Positions 27,624 through 37,843 of a DNA stretch of 64,000 bases are shown one piece after another (position 1 is the stretch's first letter; each line of letters opens with the position of its first letter). Source of the stretch: JBBPZA01 sp963797015 (GTDB lineage Bacteria; Actinomycetota; Thermoleophilia; Solirubrobacterales; Solirubrobacteraceae); assembly GCA_963797015.1 (NCBI GenBank), contig CAWCNV010000001.1, positions 558,001-622,000 on the forward strand. The letters run 5' to 3'. The notes below the pieces were generated by a model that worked only from the letters and a program-made list of their open reading frames with translations, ran no database searches and was not told the origin of the DNA. A program made the position numbers and the translations under genes.

Positions 27624-29254
27624 CGGACAACGGCTCCCGAGACGGCGAGCCCAAGGTCCTCGTCAAGGAGAAGATCGCCGACTCCGGCGTAGCGCTGCTG
27701 CGCGACGCCGGCTTCGAGGTCGACGTCGGCCTCGACTGGACCGACGAGCAGCTCGCCGAGCGCATCGGCGATTACGACGCGATCCTGATCCGCTCCGCCA
27801 CGCAGCTCACGCCCGAGCTGATCGAGCGCGGGACCCGCCTGCGCGTGATCGGCCGCGCGGGGATCGGGGTCGACAACGTCGACGTCGAGGCCGCCACGCG
27901 CCGGGGCATCGTCGTGGCGAACGCGCCCCAGTCCAACATCGTCGCCGCCGCCGAGCACACCATGGCGCTGATGCTGGCCCTGGCGCGGAACGTGCCCCAG
28001 GCACACGCCTCGCTCACCGCCGGGAAGTGGGAGCGCTCGAAGTTCGGCGGCACCGAGCTCTACGAGAAGACGCTGGGCGTGCTGGGCTTCGGCCGCATCG
28101 GGCAGCTCGTCGCCCAGCGCGCGGCCGCCTTCGGCATGCGGATCCTGGCCTTCGATCCCTTCGTGTCGGCGGAGCGCTTTCGCGAGCTGGGCGCGGAGAA
28201 GGCGGAGAGCTCGGCCGAGCTCTATGAGCGCGCCGACTTCATCACGATCCATCTGCCCCGCACGCCCGAGACCCGCGGCTGGCTCGACGCCGAGGCGTTC
28301 GCGCAGATGCGCGACGGCGTGCGGGTCGTGAACTGTGCGCGCGGAGAACTTGTCGTTGATGCCGATCTGCAGGCGGCGCTCGACTCCGGCAAGGTCGGCG
28401 GCGCGGCGCTCGACGTGTTCTCGGAGGAGCCGATCACCGAGCACCCCCTGTTCGGCTATCCCAACGTCGTGGTGACCCCGCACCTCGGCGCGTCGACCGC
28501 CGAGGCGCAGGACCGGGCCGGCGTTCAGACCGCGGAGCAGGTCGTCGCCGCGCTGACCGGCGGCGTGGTGTCGACCGCGGTCAACATCCCGGCGGTCGCG
28601 CCCGAGGACATGGAGGCGCTCGGACCCTTCCTGCCCCTTGCTCGCGACCTCGGCCGGATCGCCATGGCGCTGGGCGAAGGGTCCTCGGTCGATGCGGTCG
28701 AGGCCGAGTACCTGGGCCGCATCGCCGACCGCGACACGCGGCTGCTCACGCTCTCGGTGCTCAACGGGATGCTGGCCGGGCACACCGAGGAGCAGGTCAA
28801 CCTGGTGAACGCGCCCTCGCTCGCCGAGCAGCGCGGGATCAACGTCGTCCAGACCACGAACCCCGTGGCGCGCGACTTCACCGACCTCGTGCGCGTGACG
28901 ATCCGCGGCGGAGACGTCGAGGCGCGCGTCGTCGGGACCTGCCTGGGCCGGCGCAACCGGCCCCACCTGCTCGAGGCGTGGGGGTCGCGCTTCAACCTCC
29001 AGATCGAGCCCTTCGTGACGCTGTTCCGCTACACCGACCAGCCCGGGATGATCGGTCGTGTCGGCACCATCCTGGGCCACCACGACGTCAACGTGATCTC
29101 CGCCGCCGTGGGCCGCGATCCCGACGGCCAGGCCGAGGCCCCCGGGCGCCTGGCGACGATGGCCATCACCACCGACGCCGCCGTCCCGGACGACGTGGTC
29201 GCCGAGATCGTCGCCTCCGACGGCTTCGTCGACGGCCGCAGCGTCGCGCTGTAG
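27620..29254 (+). CDS. serA: D-3-phosphoglycerate dehydrogenase
   Basis: SerA oxidises 3-phosphoglycerate, the first step of serine synthesis. The 544-aa long form has the substrate domain (VIGRAGIGVDNVDVEAA), the NAD-binding GVLGFGRIGQLVAQRA, the catalytic His in VVVTPHLGAST, the allosteric substrate-binding domain and a C-terminal ACT domain (YTDQPGMIGRVGTILGHHDVNVISAAVGR) that usually senses serine. It begins with a GTG overlapping the aminotransferase stop codon, so both are translated from one mRNA. Confidence 0.95.
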   Translation: MTDNGSRDGEPKVLVKEKIADSGVALLRDAGFEVDVGLDWTDEQLAERIGDYDAILIRSATQLTPELIERGTRLRVIGRAGIGVDNVDVEAATRRGIVVANAPQSNIVAAAEHTMALMLALARNVPQAHASLTAGKWERSKFGGTELYEKTLGVLGFGRIGQLVAQRAAAFGMRILAFDPFVSAERFRELGAEKAESSAELYERADFITIHLPRTPETRGWLDAEAFAQMRDGVRVVNCARGELVVDADLQAALDSGKVGGAALDVFSEEPITEHPLFGYPNVVVTPHLGASTAEAQDRAGVQTAEQVVAALTGGVVSTAVNIPAVAPEDMEALGPFLPLARDLGRIAMALGEGSSVDAVEAEYLGRIADRDTRLLTLSVLNGMLAGHTEEQVNLVNAPSLAEQRGINVVQTTNPVARDFTDLVRVTIRGGDVEARVVGTCLGRRNRPHLLEAWGSRFNLQIEPFVTLFRYTDQPGMIGRVGTILGHHDVNVISAAVGRDPDGQAEAPGRLATMAITTDAAVPDDVVAEIVASDGFVDGRSVAL

Positions 29255-29257
29255 GCT
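29252..29257 (+). promoter_or_regulatory. -10 box TAGGCT before the oxidoreductase
   Basis: TAGGCT starts in the serA stop codon and ends 7 nt before the ATG at 29265; no SD sequence. Confidence 0.4.
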
Positions 29258-29264
29258 CGCGCCG

Positions 29265-30266
29265 ATGAGAGCGGTCGTGATCACCCGCCACGGCCCGCCC
29301 GAGGTGCTGCAGGTCGAGGAGCGGCCGGCGCCCGAGCGGCCGCTGGGCGGCGAAGTGGTGGTCGACGTCAAGGCCGCGGGCATCAACTTCGCCGACACCA
29401 TGGCCCGCGTGGGCCTGTACCCCGACGCGCCCAAGCCCCCCACGGTCGTCGGTTACGAGGTGGCGGGCACGGTGGCGTCCGTCGGACCGGGCGTCGAGGG
29501 CCTGGCGGAGAACGATCGCGTGATGGCCATGACGCGCTTCGGCGGCTACGCCGAGCAGGTCAAGGTCAAGGCCTCCGACACCGTGCCGCTCCCCGAGGGG
29601 CTGTCCTTCGAGGAGGGGGCGGCGATTCCCGTCAACTACGGGACCGCGTGGACGGGCCTGCACCGCTACGGCGCGCTCCAGAGCGGCGAGCGGGTGCTCA
29701 TACACGCGGCGGCGGGGGGCGTGGGGATCGCCGCCACCCAGATCGCCAAGCGCGCAGGCGCGCAGGTGTACGGGACCGCGTCGCCGGGCAAGCACGACGC
29801 GATCCGCGAGATCGGGGTCGACGAGGCGATCGACTACACCCGCTCGGGCTGGGAGCGCGGAGTGCCGGAGATGGACCTGATCATGGACGCCATCGGCGGG
29901 CGGAACTTCCGGCTCAGCTACAACCTGCTGCGCCCCGGGGGCCGGCTGGTGGCCTTCGGCGCCTCATCCGTGATGTCCGGCGAGCGCCGCAACCTGGTCA
30001 CCGCCGCACGCGCCGCCGCGCGCATGCCGCGCTTCAACCTCATCAAGCAGATGTCGCAGTCCAAGGCAGTGATCGGACTCAACCTGCTGACGTTATGGGA
30101 CGCCGCCGGCAGCCTGGAGCCGTGGATTCCAGCGTTGCGCGAGATGCTCGACGACGGCACCATCCGCCCGCGGGTCGCGGCCGCCGTGCCCTTCGCCGAA
30201 GCCCCCCGCGCGCACCGCATGCTGGCCGAGCGCGCGAACGTCGGCAAGGTGGTGCTGGTCCCGTGA
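29265..30266 (+). CDS. Quinone oxidoreductase-like medium-chain reductase (MDR)
   Basis: The 333-aa protein has a GroES-like N-terminus (VKAAGINFADTMARVGLYP, VVGYEVAGTV) and a Rossmann domain with the NADPH loop LIHAAAGGVGIAATQIAKRAGA. The zinc-binding Cys/His residues of alcohol dehydrogenases are absent, which places it with the zinc-free quinone/enone reductases. Its neighbours give no substrate clue. Confidence 0.88.
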   Translation: MRAVVITRHGPPEVLQVEERPAPERPLGGEVVVDVKAAGINFADTMARVGLYPDAPKPPTVVGYEVAGTVASVGPGVEGLAENDRVMAMTRFGGYAEQVKVKASDTVPLPEGLSFEEGAAIPVNYGTAWTGLHRYGALQSGERVLIHAAAGGVGIAATQIAKRAGAQVYGTASPGKHDAIREIGVDEAIDYTRSGWERGVPEMDLIMDAIGGRNFRLSYNLLRPGGRLVAFGASSVMSGERRNLVTAARAAARMPRFNLIKQMSQSKAVIGLNLLTLWDAAGSLEPWIPALREMLDDGTIRPRVAAAVPFAEAPRAHRMLAERANVGKVVLVP

Positions 30267-30278
30267 GGGGGCCGGTGC

Positions 30279-30284
30279 TACGCT
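30279..30284 (+). promoter_or_regulatory. -10 box TACGCT of the leuA leader
   Basis: TACGCT ends 8 nt before the ATG of the leader peptide at 30293. The transcript would start at or just before that ATG, so the leader peptide would be translated from a leaderless end. Confidence 0.45.
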
Positions 30285-30292
30285 GCGACGCG

Positions 30293-30346
30293 ATGTCGCA
30301 CCCGTTCGGCCTTCTTCTTCTCCTCCTCCCCCTTCGGGGGGAATAG
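30293..30346 (+). CDS. leuL: Leucine-rich leader peptide of leuA
   Basis: This short reading frame encodes MSHPFGLLLLLLPLRGE (17 aa), with six consecutive Leu codons (CTT x3, CTC x3) and one more after Pro. CTT is rare in this GC-rich genome. A leucine-run peptide 71 nt before leuA is the hallmark of transcription attenuation by leucyl-tRNA supply, known for leu operons of enterobacteria and for leuA of streptomycetes. The downstream RNA contains complementary segments (see 30311-30391). The symbol is by analogy. Confidence 0.75.
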   Translation: MSHPFGLLLLLLPLRGE

Positions 30347-30391
30347 CGCGTGGCGGCCGCGAAGCCGCAAGCACACCAGGAGAAGCAGAAG
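30311..30391 (+). promoter_or_regulatory. Attenuator-like RNA region of leuA
   Basis: The Leu-codon run itself (30311-30324) is complementary to 30378-30391 at 13 of 14 positions. Between them lie two hairpins: 30328-30332 with 30336-30340 (C5/G5, within the leader codons), and 30353-30357 with 30364-30368 (GCGGC/GCCGC). A ribosome stalled on the Leu codons would block the long-range pairing and change which hairpin forms. No U tract follows, so control might act on leuA translation rather than termination. Confidence 0.5.
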
Positions 30392-30416
30392 TCCGACACA
30401 GAGAGGTAGCGACACG

Positions 30417-31985
<1,569 letters not shown>

Positions 31986-32036
31986 CCGAGCCTCCCGCCC
32001 CAGCCCCGGCGACCCCGTAGGCGCGCGGGGCGAGCT

Positions 32037-33626
32037 TTGGAGCACCCCGCTTTCCTGACCCGCTCCGGCCCGCACGAGGGCGATGCGCATCCCCAGCGCC
32101 GGCAGGGGCTGCTCGTCCTGTGCATCGCGATGTTCATCAGCGCGGTCGACATGACGATCGTCAACGTCGCGCTGCCCGACATCTCGAACGACCTCGGGGC
32201 CGGCGTGGGCGAGCTGCAGTGGGTGCTCGACGGCTTCCTGGTCGCGCTCGCCGGTCTGCTGCTCGTGGGGAGCGGCCTGGCCGATCGGTTCGGGCGCAAG
32301 CGCATCTTCCTCGGCGGGCTGATCGGGTTCGCGGTGGCCTCGGTGCTGGCCGCGCTCGCCCAGACGCCCGGCGAGCTGATCGGCGCGCGCGTGCTCATGG
32401 GCGCGACGGCGAGCTGCGTGCTCCCGCCGGCACTGTCGCTGATCGCGGTGATGTTCCCGCCCGAGGAGCGCCCGAAGGCGCTTGGCGTGTGGGCGGCCGT
32501 CGCGGGCGCCGGCTTCTGCCTGGGCCCGGTGCTGGGCGGGATCCTGGTGCCGGCCGCCGGCTGGCAGGCGGTGTTCCTCGCCAACGTGCCCGGCATCCTG
32601 ATCGCCGTGCCGGCGGGGATCGCCTTCCTGCCGGAGTCGCGGCGGCCGGGCGCGCCGCCGCTCGATCTGCCGGGCGCGGCTCTTTCCACGCTCGCCCTGA
32701 CCGGCGTCGTATTCGCCTTGATCGAGGGCGCCGACGCCGGCTGGACCAACCCCGCCGTGCTCGCGTCGGCCGTCGTCGGCGTCGTGACCGGGGTGCTGTT
32801 CGTGCGGCTCGAGCTGCGGCGCGCGAGCCCGCTGTTCGACGTACGCCTGCTCGTACGGCCCGCCGTCGCCGCCGGCGCGGTGACGATCCTGACCATCTAC
32901 CTGACCTTCCTGGGGACGATGTTCCTGCTCCCGCAGTACCTGCAGTACGTGCAGGACCGCTCGATCTTCCTCTCGTCGCTGGTGATCGCGCCGGTGGGGA
33001 TCGCTACGGTCATCGCAGCGCCGTTCAACGCGCGCGTGTTCGCTCGCCTGGGCGCGCGGCGGACGCTCGCCGGGGGACTGTTGGGCATGGCGGCGGGCAT
33101 CGCGCTGCTGCTCGTCCTGGGCAGCACGACCTCGCTCGTGGTCGTGATGGTCAGCACGGCGCTGCTGGGCGCGTTCATCACGCTCACCGTCGCGCCGGCG
33201 ACGGCGGTGATCATGGATGCCGTGGGCGAAGAGAAGGCGGGCGACGGCGGCGCTGTCAACCAGCTCGCGCGCCAGGTGGGTGGCGCGCTGGGGGTGGCGA
33301 CCATCGGGTCGCTGTTCGCCTCCTTGTACACGAGCCGCATCGACGAGCGGCTGGCCGTGCTGCCGGCGAGCGCGCGCTCGCGCGCCGGCGAGTCGATCGA
33401 GGACGCGCACCAGGTGATCGCCGGCGCCGGCGGCTCGGCGCGCACAGAGCTCCTGGCGCGGGCCGACGACGCGTTCGACGTGGCCGCGCGCGCCGGGTTC
33501 GGCCTGGCCGTGCTCCTGCTGCTGCTCGCTGCCGTGTTCGCGGCGGTCGCCCTGCGGCCGCGCCCGTCGCCGGCACCGGCGCCGGAGCCGGCGCCGGAGC
33601 CGCTGGGCGTCGCGGACGCCGCCTAG
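32037..33626 (+). CDS. MFS drug/amino-acid exporter, DHA2 (14-TMS) family
   Basis: A TTG start gives 529 aa with about 14 hydrophobic segments. Motif D1-like SAVDMTIVNVALPDI at the first span, motif A GLADRFGRKRIFLGG, and the motif C region GAGFCLGPVLGG are those of EmrB/QacA proton antiporters. A soluble C-terminal insert (DERLAVLPASARSRAGES) precedes the last span. The substrate is unknown. Proximity to leuA raises the possibility of amino-acid export, but this is weak inference. Confidence 0.9.
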   Translation: MEHPAFLTRSGPHEGDAHPQRRQGLLVLCIAMFISAVDMTIVNVALPDISNDLGAGVGELQWVLDGFLVALAGLLLVGSGLADRFGRKRIFLGGLIGFAVASVLAALAQTPGELIGARVLMGATASCVLPPALSLIAVMFPPEERPKALGVWAAVAGAGFCLGPVLGGILVPAAGWQAVFLANVPGILIAVPAGIAFLPESRRPGAPPLDLPGAALSTLALTGVVFALIEGADAGWTNPAVLASAVVGVVTGVLFVRLELRRASPLFDVRLLVRPAVAAGAVTILTIYLTFLGTMFLLPQYLQYVQDRSIFLSSLVIAPVGIATVIAAPFNARVFARLGARRTLAGGLLGMAAGIALLLVLGSTTSLVVVMVSTALLGAFITLTVAPATAVIMDAVGEEKAGDGGAVNQLARQVGGALGVATIGSLFASLYTSRIDERLAVLPASARSRAGESIEDAHQVIAGAGGSARTELLARADDAFDVAARAGFGLAVLLLLLAAVFAAVALRPRPSPAPAPEPAPEPLGVADAA

Positions 33627-33681
33627 CAGTCTCCACCGGCCCCGCTAGGCTGCGTGGCCGCCGCCTGCCGCGGCCCGCACG

Positions 33682-35142
33682 ATGGCTCCCGCGACAGCAA
33701 CCACGACGCAGCGAGCATCGGCCTCCGGGCCGCTCGCGGCACGGAGCCGGTGGACGTGGTCGAGCGCCCGGCAGGCGCTCGTGCACGTCGCCGGGATCGC
33801 CGCGCTGTCGCTCGCGATCTGGCTGATCTACGGCTCGGGCTACGTCGACTACGACGCCGTCTACGCGCTGATGTGGGGCCGCGACCTGGCGCACGGCCAC
33901 GCGGCGACGGACATCGCGGCGATCCACTCGCCGACCTCCCATCCGCTGGCCACGCTGCTGTGCGCGCTGCTCACGCCGCTCAGCAAGGCGACGGCGCTCC
34001 AGGCGCTCCAGGCGGTATCCGTGATCTCCTTCGGTGCCCTCGGCTGGGCCGCCTACCGCTTCGGCGCGCGGGTGTTCGCGCCGGCGACCGGAGCCGTGCT
34101 GGCGCTGATCCTGCTCACGCGCCCGATCCTCGTGCATCAGGCCCTGACCGCGAACGTGGACGTGCCGTTCCTCGCGCTGGTCCTCGCCGCGGCGACGCTC
34201 GAAGTCGCGCGCCCGCGGCGCGGCCTGCCCGTGCTGGCGCTGCTGGCGGTGGCCGGGCTGCTGCGTCCGGAGGCGTGGCTGCTGTCCGCCGCCTACGTCG
34301 TCTGGCTGTGGCCCGCGACGCACGGCCGCGGGCGCGCGGCGGCGGTCGCCATCGCGCTCAGCGCGCCCGTGCTGTGGGGGCTGTTCGACCTGATCGCAGC
34401 CGGCGATCCGCTGCACTCCCTCATCGGCACGCATCGCGCCGCCACCAGGATCGGGCGGCCGCAGGGGATCGACCGCGCGGTCAGGCTCACGCCCTCCTAT
34501 GGCGTCAAGTTCCTGCAGTTCATCCCCGTGCTGGTGGGGCTGATCGCCGCCGCCGCTGCTCTGCGCTGGGACCGCCGGCGGGCGGCGCTTCCCGTTGCGA
34601 TCGCCGCGGTCGGCCTTGTCGCCTTCCTGACCCTGGGCCTGGGGCGGCAGCCGCTGCTCGCGCGCTATCTGGCCGTGCCCGGCGCGATGCTCGCCCTGTT
34701 CTGCGCCGCCGCGGTGACGGCGTGGCTGATCCCCGACGTGCGCCGCCGGCTGGGTCGCTGGGCGGCGGTGGTGTCGGTCGCCGCGCTGGCGGCGATGGCC
34801 GTCGCGACGGTGGATGTGGTGCCCACCGTGCGCGAGAACGTCGACTTCGCCGCCGCGCGCCACCGCGCCGACGGCGACCTGCCGGCCTTCGTCGACGCCC
34901 ACCGCCCGGCGTTCGGGCGCTGCCCGCCGCGGCAGGTGAGCTACTTCCAGACACGGCCGCTGCTCGCCTACCTGCTCGGGGTGCGCACGAACTCGATCGT
35001 CAGGGTTCGCGCCTCGAGTCCGGTGCCGGGAACGCTGCTGCTCGAGCGCGACGGCTCCGACGCGGCGTTGCCGGGCGCGTTCGCCCCGGTCGCGCAGAGC
35101 CGGTACTGGCGCCTGCTCTCGACCTGCGGGCAGACCGCGTGA
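33682..35142 (+). CDS. Multi-spanning membrane protein, GT-C glycosyltransferase-like, 486 aa
   Basis: Roughly 10-11 hydrophobic segments are followed by a soluble C-terminal domain of about 100 residues (FGRCPPRQVSYFQTRPLLAYL). The first external loop carries YVDYDAVYALMWGRDLAHG, an acidic-residue loop of the kind used by GT-C enzymes that take polyprenyl-phosphate sugars; RPEAWLLSAAYVVW also fits. The next gene is a paralogue overlapping it by 4 nt, and a GT2 polyprenyl-phosphate-sugar synthase-like gene is convergent, which supports cell-envelope glycosylation. Exact activity unknown. Confidence 0.75.
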   Translation: MAPATATTTQRASASGPLAARSRWTWSSARQALVHVAGIAALSLAIWLIYGSGYVDYDAVYALMWGRDLAHGHAATDIAAIHSPTSHPLATLLCALLTPLSKATALQALQAVSVISFGALGWAAYRFGARVFAPATGAVLALILLTRPILVHQALTANVDVPFLALVLAAATLEVARPRRGLPVLALLAVAGLLRPEAWLLSAAYVVWLWPATHGRGRAAAVAIALSAPVLWGLFDLIAAGDPLHSLIGTHRAATRIGRPQGIDRAVRLTPSYGVKFLQFIPVLVGLIAAAAALRWDRRRAALPVAIAAVGLVAFLTLGLGRQPLLARYLAVPGAMLALFCAAAVTAWLIPDVRRRLGRWAAVVSVAALAAMAVATVDVVPTVRENVDFAAARHRADGDLPAFVDAHRPAFGRCPPRQVSYFQTRPLLAYLLGVRTNSIVRVRASSPVPGTLLLERDGSDAALPGAFAPVAQSRYWRLLSTCGQTA

Positions 35143-36617
35143 GCTCGCCCGAGGCGACGCTTCCCGCATCCGCCGGCTCGCTGCGCCGCGCGGCGCTCGC
35201 TCCCGCCACGCGCGTGATCGCGGGCTGCGCGGCGCTCGTGCTGGCGCTGTGGGCGGTGTTCCGCTCGCCGTCGATCGGCTACGACACCTATTACGCGCTC
35301 ATCTGGGGGCGGCAGCTGACGCACGGCGACCTGCCGGCGTACGACGTGCCGCACGGGCCGACGCCGCACCCGCTCGCGAACCTCCTGGGGGCTGCGCTCA
35401 CGCCGCTCGGGATCGACGGCGCGCTGGTAGCCGTGCGGGTCCTGTGCGTGGTGTGCTTCGCGGTGCTGTGCGTGGTGTGCTTCGGCCTGGGCCGGCGGCT
35501 GTACTCGGCGGCGGTCGGCCTGGCCTTCGCCGGCCTGGTCGTCACCCGCCCGGTGCTCCTTGGCACGTCGCTCACCTCGACGATCGACCTGCCCTTCATG
35601 TGCCTGGTGCTCGGCGCGCTGCTCGTCGCGGTGAGCTCCGACAGGGCCCGCCTCTCGGTGCTCGGGCTGCTGGGCGCCGCCGGGCTCCTGCGCCCGGAGG
35701 CGTGGCTCTTCTCCGCGGCGTTCATCGCGTGGCGCTGGCGTGCCTCGACGACCCGCGAGAGGACGCTCATGGTGGCGGTCGCCGCCGTGGCGCCCGTTGT
35801 GTGGATCGTGTCGGACGCGGTCATCACGGGCGAGCCGCTCTACTCCTTCAGCCGCACACGAGCCATCGCCGAGAACACGGGCGAGCAGCGCGGAGGCCTG
35901 CTCGAGACCTTCTCGTGGGCGGCGCGCTCGTGGAAGGGGATCGTCCATGTCGTGCCCGGGATCGTGGCGATCGGCGGACTGCTCGCCGGCCTGCGCTACC
36001 TGCGCTCGCGCACGCTGCCTGGAGCGGTGCTGCTCGTTCTCGGGAGCGTCAGCTTCGTGGCCACGGGCTTCTCCGGGCTCCCGCTCCTGGTCCGCTACTT
36101 CCTGCTCCCGGGGGTCCTGTTCTGCCTCTTTGCCGCCGTCGGGGCCTTCGGGTGGCGCCTGCTTCCCGCGTCGGGCACCGTTCGCAGGCGCTGGTCGGTA
36201 GCGAGCGCGGTCGCGATCGCCGCCTTCGTCGTCTCAGTGCCGTGGGAGGTCCGCAGCATCGACCGGCTCGCTTCGCGCCACGACGCCTCCGTCCGGCGCG
36301 AGCGCGACCTGCAGCGCATCGTCGCCGTGCCGGCCGTCGAGGCCGCGGTGCGCCGCTGCCCGCGGGTCGAGACGCGGGAGTTCCGGGCGCGGCCGGAGCT
36401 GCTCTACCTGTACAGCAAGCGAGATCGTCCGCCGACGATCGTCGCCAGCAAGTTCCTCGTCGTGCGCAACGGGCTGCTGCTTCGCTATTCGGGCGAGAAG
36501 GAGGCGCCCGGGTCGGCGTCCGGCTTCCGGCGCATCGCGCAGAACGCCACCTGGACCGCGCTCGAGCGCTGCGCGCCGTCGCCCGCGGTCAGCGCCGGCG
36601 CAGCGCCAGCAGGCTGA
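35139..36617 (+). CDS. Multi-spanning membrane protein, paralogue of the preceding gene, 492 aa
   Basis: GTG overlaps the upstream stop codon (GTGA). The first loop IGYDTYYALIWGRQLTHGDL and HPLANLLGAALTPL mirror the previous gene, as does LLRPEAWLFSAAFIAWRW. About ten membrane spans are followed by a periplasmic-type C-terminal domain (RCPRVETREFRARPELLYLY). The pair probably arose by tandem duplication and may act as two GT-C transferases or a heteromer. The 3' end overlaps the convergent GT2 gene by 29 nt. Confidence 0.75.
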   Translation: MSSPEATLPASAGSLRRAALAPATRVIAGCAALVLALWAVFRSPSIGYDTYYALIWGRQLTHGDLPAYDVPHGPTPHPLANLLGAALTPLGIDGALVAVRVLCVVCFAVLCVVCFGLGRRLYSAAVGLAFAGLVVTRPVLLGTSLTSTIDLPFMCLVLGALLVAVSSDRARLSVLGLLGAAGLLRPEAWLFSAAFIAWRWRASTTRERTLMVAVAAVAPVVWIVSDAVITGEPLYSFSRTRAIAENTGEQRGGLLETFSWAARSWKGIVHVVPGIVAIGGLLAGLRYLRSRTLPGAVLLVLGSVSFVATGFSGLPLLVRYFLLPGVLFCLFAAVGAFGWRLLPASGTVRRRWSVASAVAIAAFVVSVPWEVRSIDRLASRHDASVRRERDLQRIVAVPAVEAAVRRCPRVETREFRARPELLYLYSKRDRPPTIVASKFLVVRNGLLLRYSGEKEAPGSASGFRRIAQNATWTALERCAPSPAVSAGAAPAG

Positions 36618-37806
36618 CGAACAGGCTCGAAAGGCCGGTCTGGAAGCCGAGCGCGGCGAGCGTGACGCCGGGGACGACGAGCCGCATGGTCGACGCGTAG
36701 TCGAGGTCGCCGAAGCCCCCGGCGCGCCAGCGGTTCGCCGCGAGCGCGATGAGCACGAGCCCGGCGACGCAGGCGAGTGCGCCCGCCGCGAGACCGAGCT
36801 CCAGCGTCGACTCGCGCGTCACCCGTTCCAGGCGCCGGTCGGGCGGGAGCAGCCCCTCGCTCACGGCGAAGACCTTGGCGAAGACCGCGAGCAGCACGGA
36901 CTGATAGCCGCAGATGAGTCCCAGGGTCGCGACGAGCAGGGTGTGGGCGGAGAAGCTCACGCCGAAGGCGTGGACGCCGGGGAGCGCCAGCGCGTAGCCG
37001 AGGACACCGAGGGCGATGAGCGCAAGGCCCGGCAGCAGGAACGACCAGCGCGGGCTGTAGAGCAGGAAGAAGCGAAGCGTGCGCCAGCCGTCGCCGAAGG
37101 TCCGCAGGTGCGGGCGCGTGCCTCGCCGGCCGTCGGGATGGAGCGTGATCGGGACCTCGGCGATGCGCGCCGAGCGGAGGCTCGACTTCACGATCATCTC
37201 GGTCGCGAACTCCATGCCGGTGCAGCGTTGGTCGAGCGACTCGTAGTGGCGCCGGGTGAAGGCGCGCATCCCGCAGTAGACGTCGTTCACCGGGGCGCCG
37301 AACCAGCGCCGGGCCATGACCGAGAAGGCGGGGTTGCCGAGCTTGCGGTGCAGGAACGGCATCGCGCCCGGCAGCACGCGACCGCCTCCCGGCTCCAGGC
37401 GGCAGCCCTGGACGAGGTCATAGCCCTCGCGCAGGCGCTCGACGAACCGCGGCAGCTCGCCGAAGTCGTAGCTGTCGTCGGCGTCGCCCATGACCACGTA
37501 GGGCGCCCGCGCGGACGCGATGCCCGCCGCCAGGGCAGAGCCGTAACCGCGCTCCTCGGCGTGCACGACGCGAGCGCCCGCGCCCCTCGCGATCTCGGGC
37601 GAGCCGTCCGTGCTGCCGTTGTCGGCCACGATCACCTCGCCCGCGATCCCGTGATCGTCCATGGCCCGGCGTGCCTTGGCGATGCACGTCCCGAGCGTCG
37701 CGGCCTCGTTCAGGCACGGCATCACGACCGAGACCTCGAGCGTCGGCGCGGCGGCGGCGCCGCCCGCGGCGGGCTGCGCGACTGGAGGTGCTACATCGGG
37801 GGTCAC
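36589..37806 (-). CDS. GT2 glycosyltransferase with C-terminal membrane domain (DPM/GtrB-like)
   Basis: The N-terminal GT-A domain shows VVMPCLNEAATLGTC, the nucleotide-binding VIVADNGSTDGSPEIA and the metal-binding MGDADDSYDF, then NDVYCGMRAFTRRHYE. After residue 250 there are four hydrophobic segments. This is the plan of enzymes that load a sugar onto polyprenyl phosphate, which then feeds GT-C transferases such as the two genes convergent with it. The GTG at 37806 is 14 nt after a TACGCT box (37826-37821). Confidence 0.88.
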   Translation of the reverse strand: MTPDVAPPVAQPAAGGAAAAPTLEVSVVMPCLNEAATLGTCIAKARRAMDDHGIAGEVIVADNGSTDGSPEIARGAGARVVHAEERGYGSALAAGIASARAPYVVMGDADDSYDFGELPRFVERLREGYDLVQGCRLEPGGGRVLPGAMPFLHRKLGNPAFSVMARRWFGAPVNDVYCGMRAFTRRHYESLDQRCTGMEFATEMIVKSSLRSARIAEVPITLHPDGRRGTRPHLRTFGDGWRTLRFFLLYSPRWSFLLPGLALIALGVLGYALALPGVHAFGVSFSAHTLLVATLGLICGYQSVLLAVFAKVFAVSEGLLPPDRRLERVTRESTLELGLAAGALACVAGLVLIALAANRWRAGGFGDLDYASTMRLVVPGVTLAALGFQTGLSSLFVSLLALRRR

Positions 37807-37843
37807 TGCGGTCGGCGGCCAGCGTAGAGAATCGTCGGGCGGC

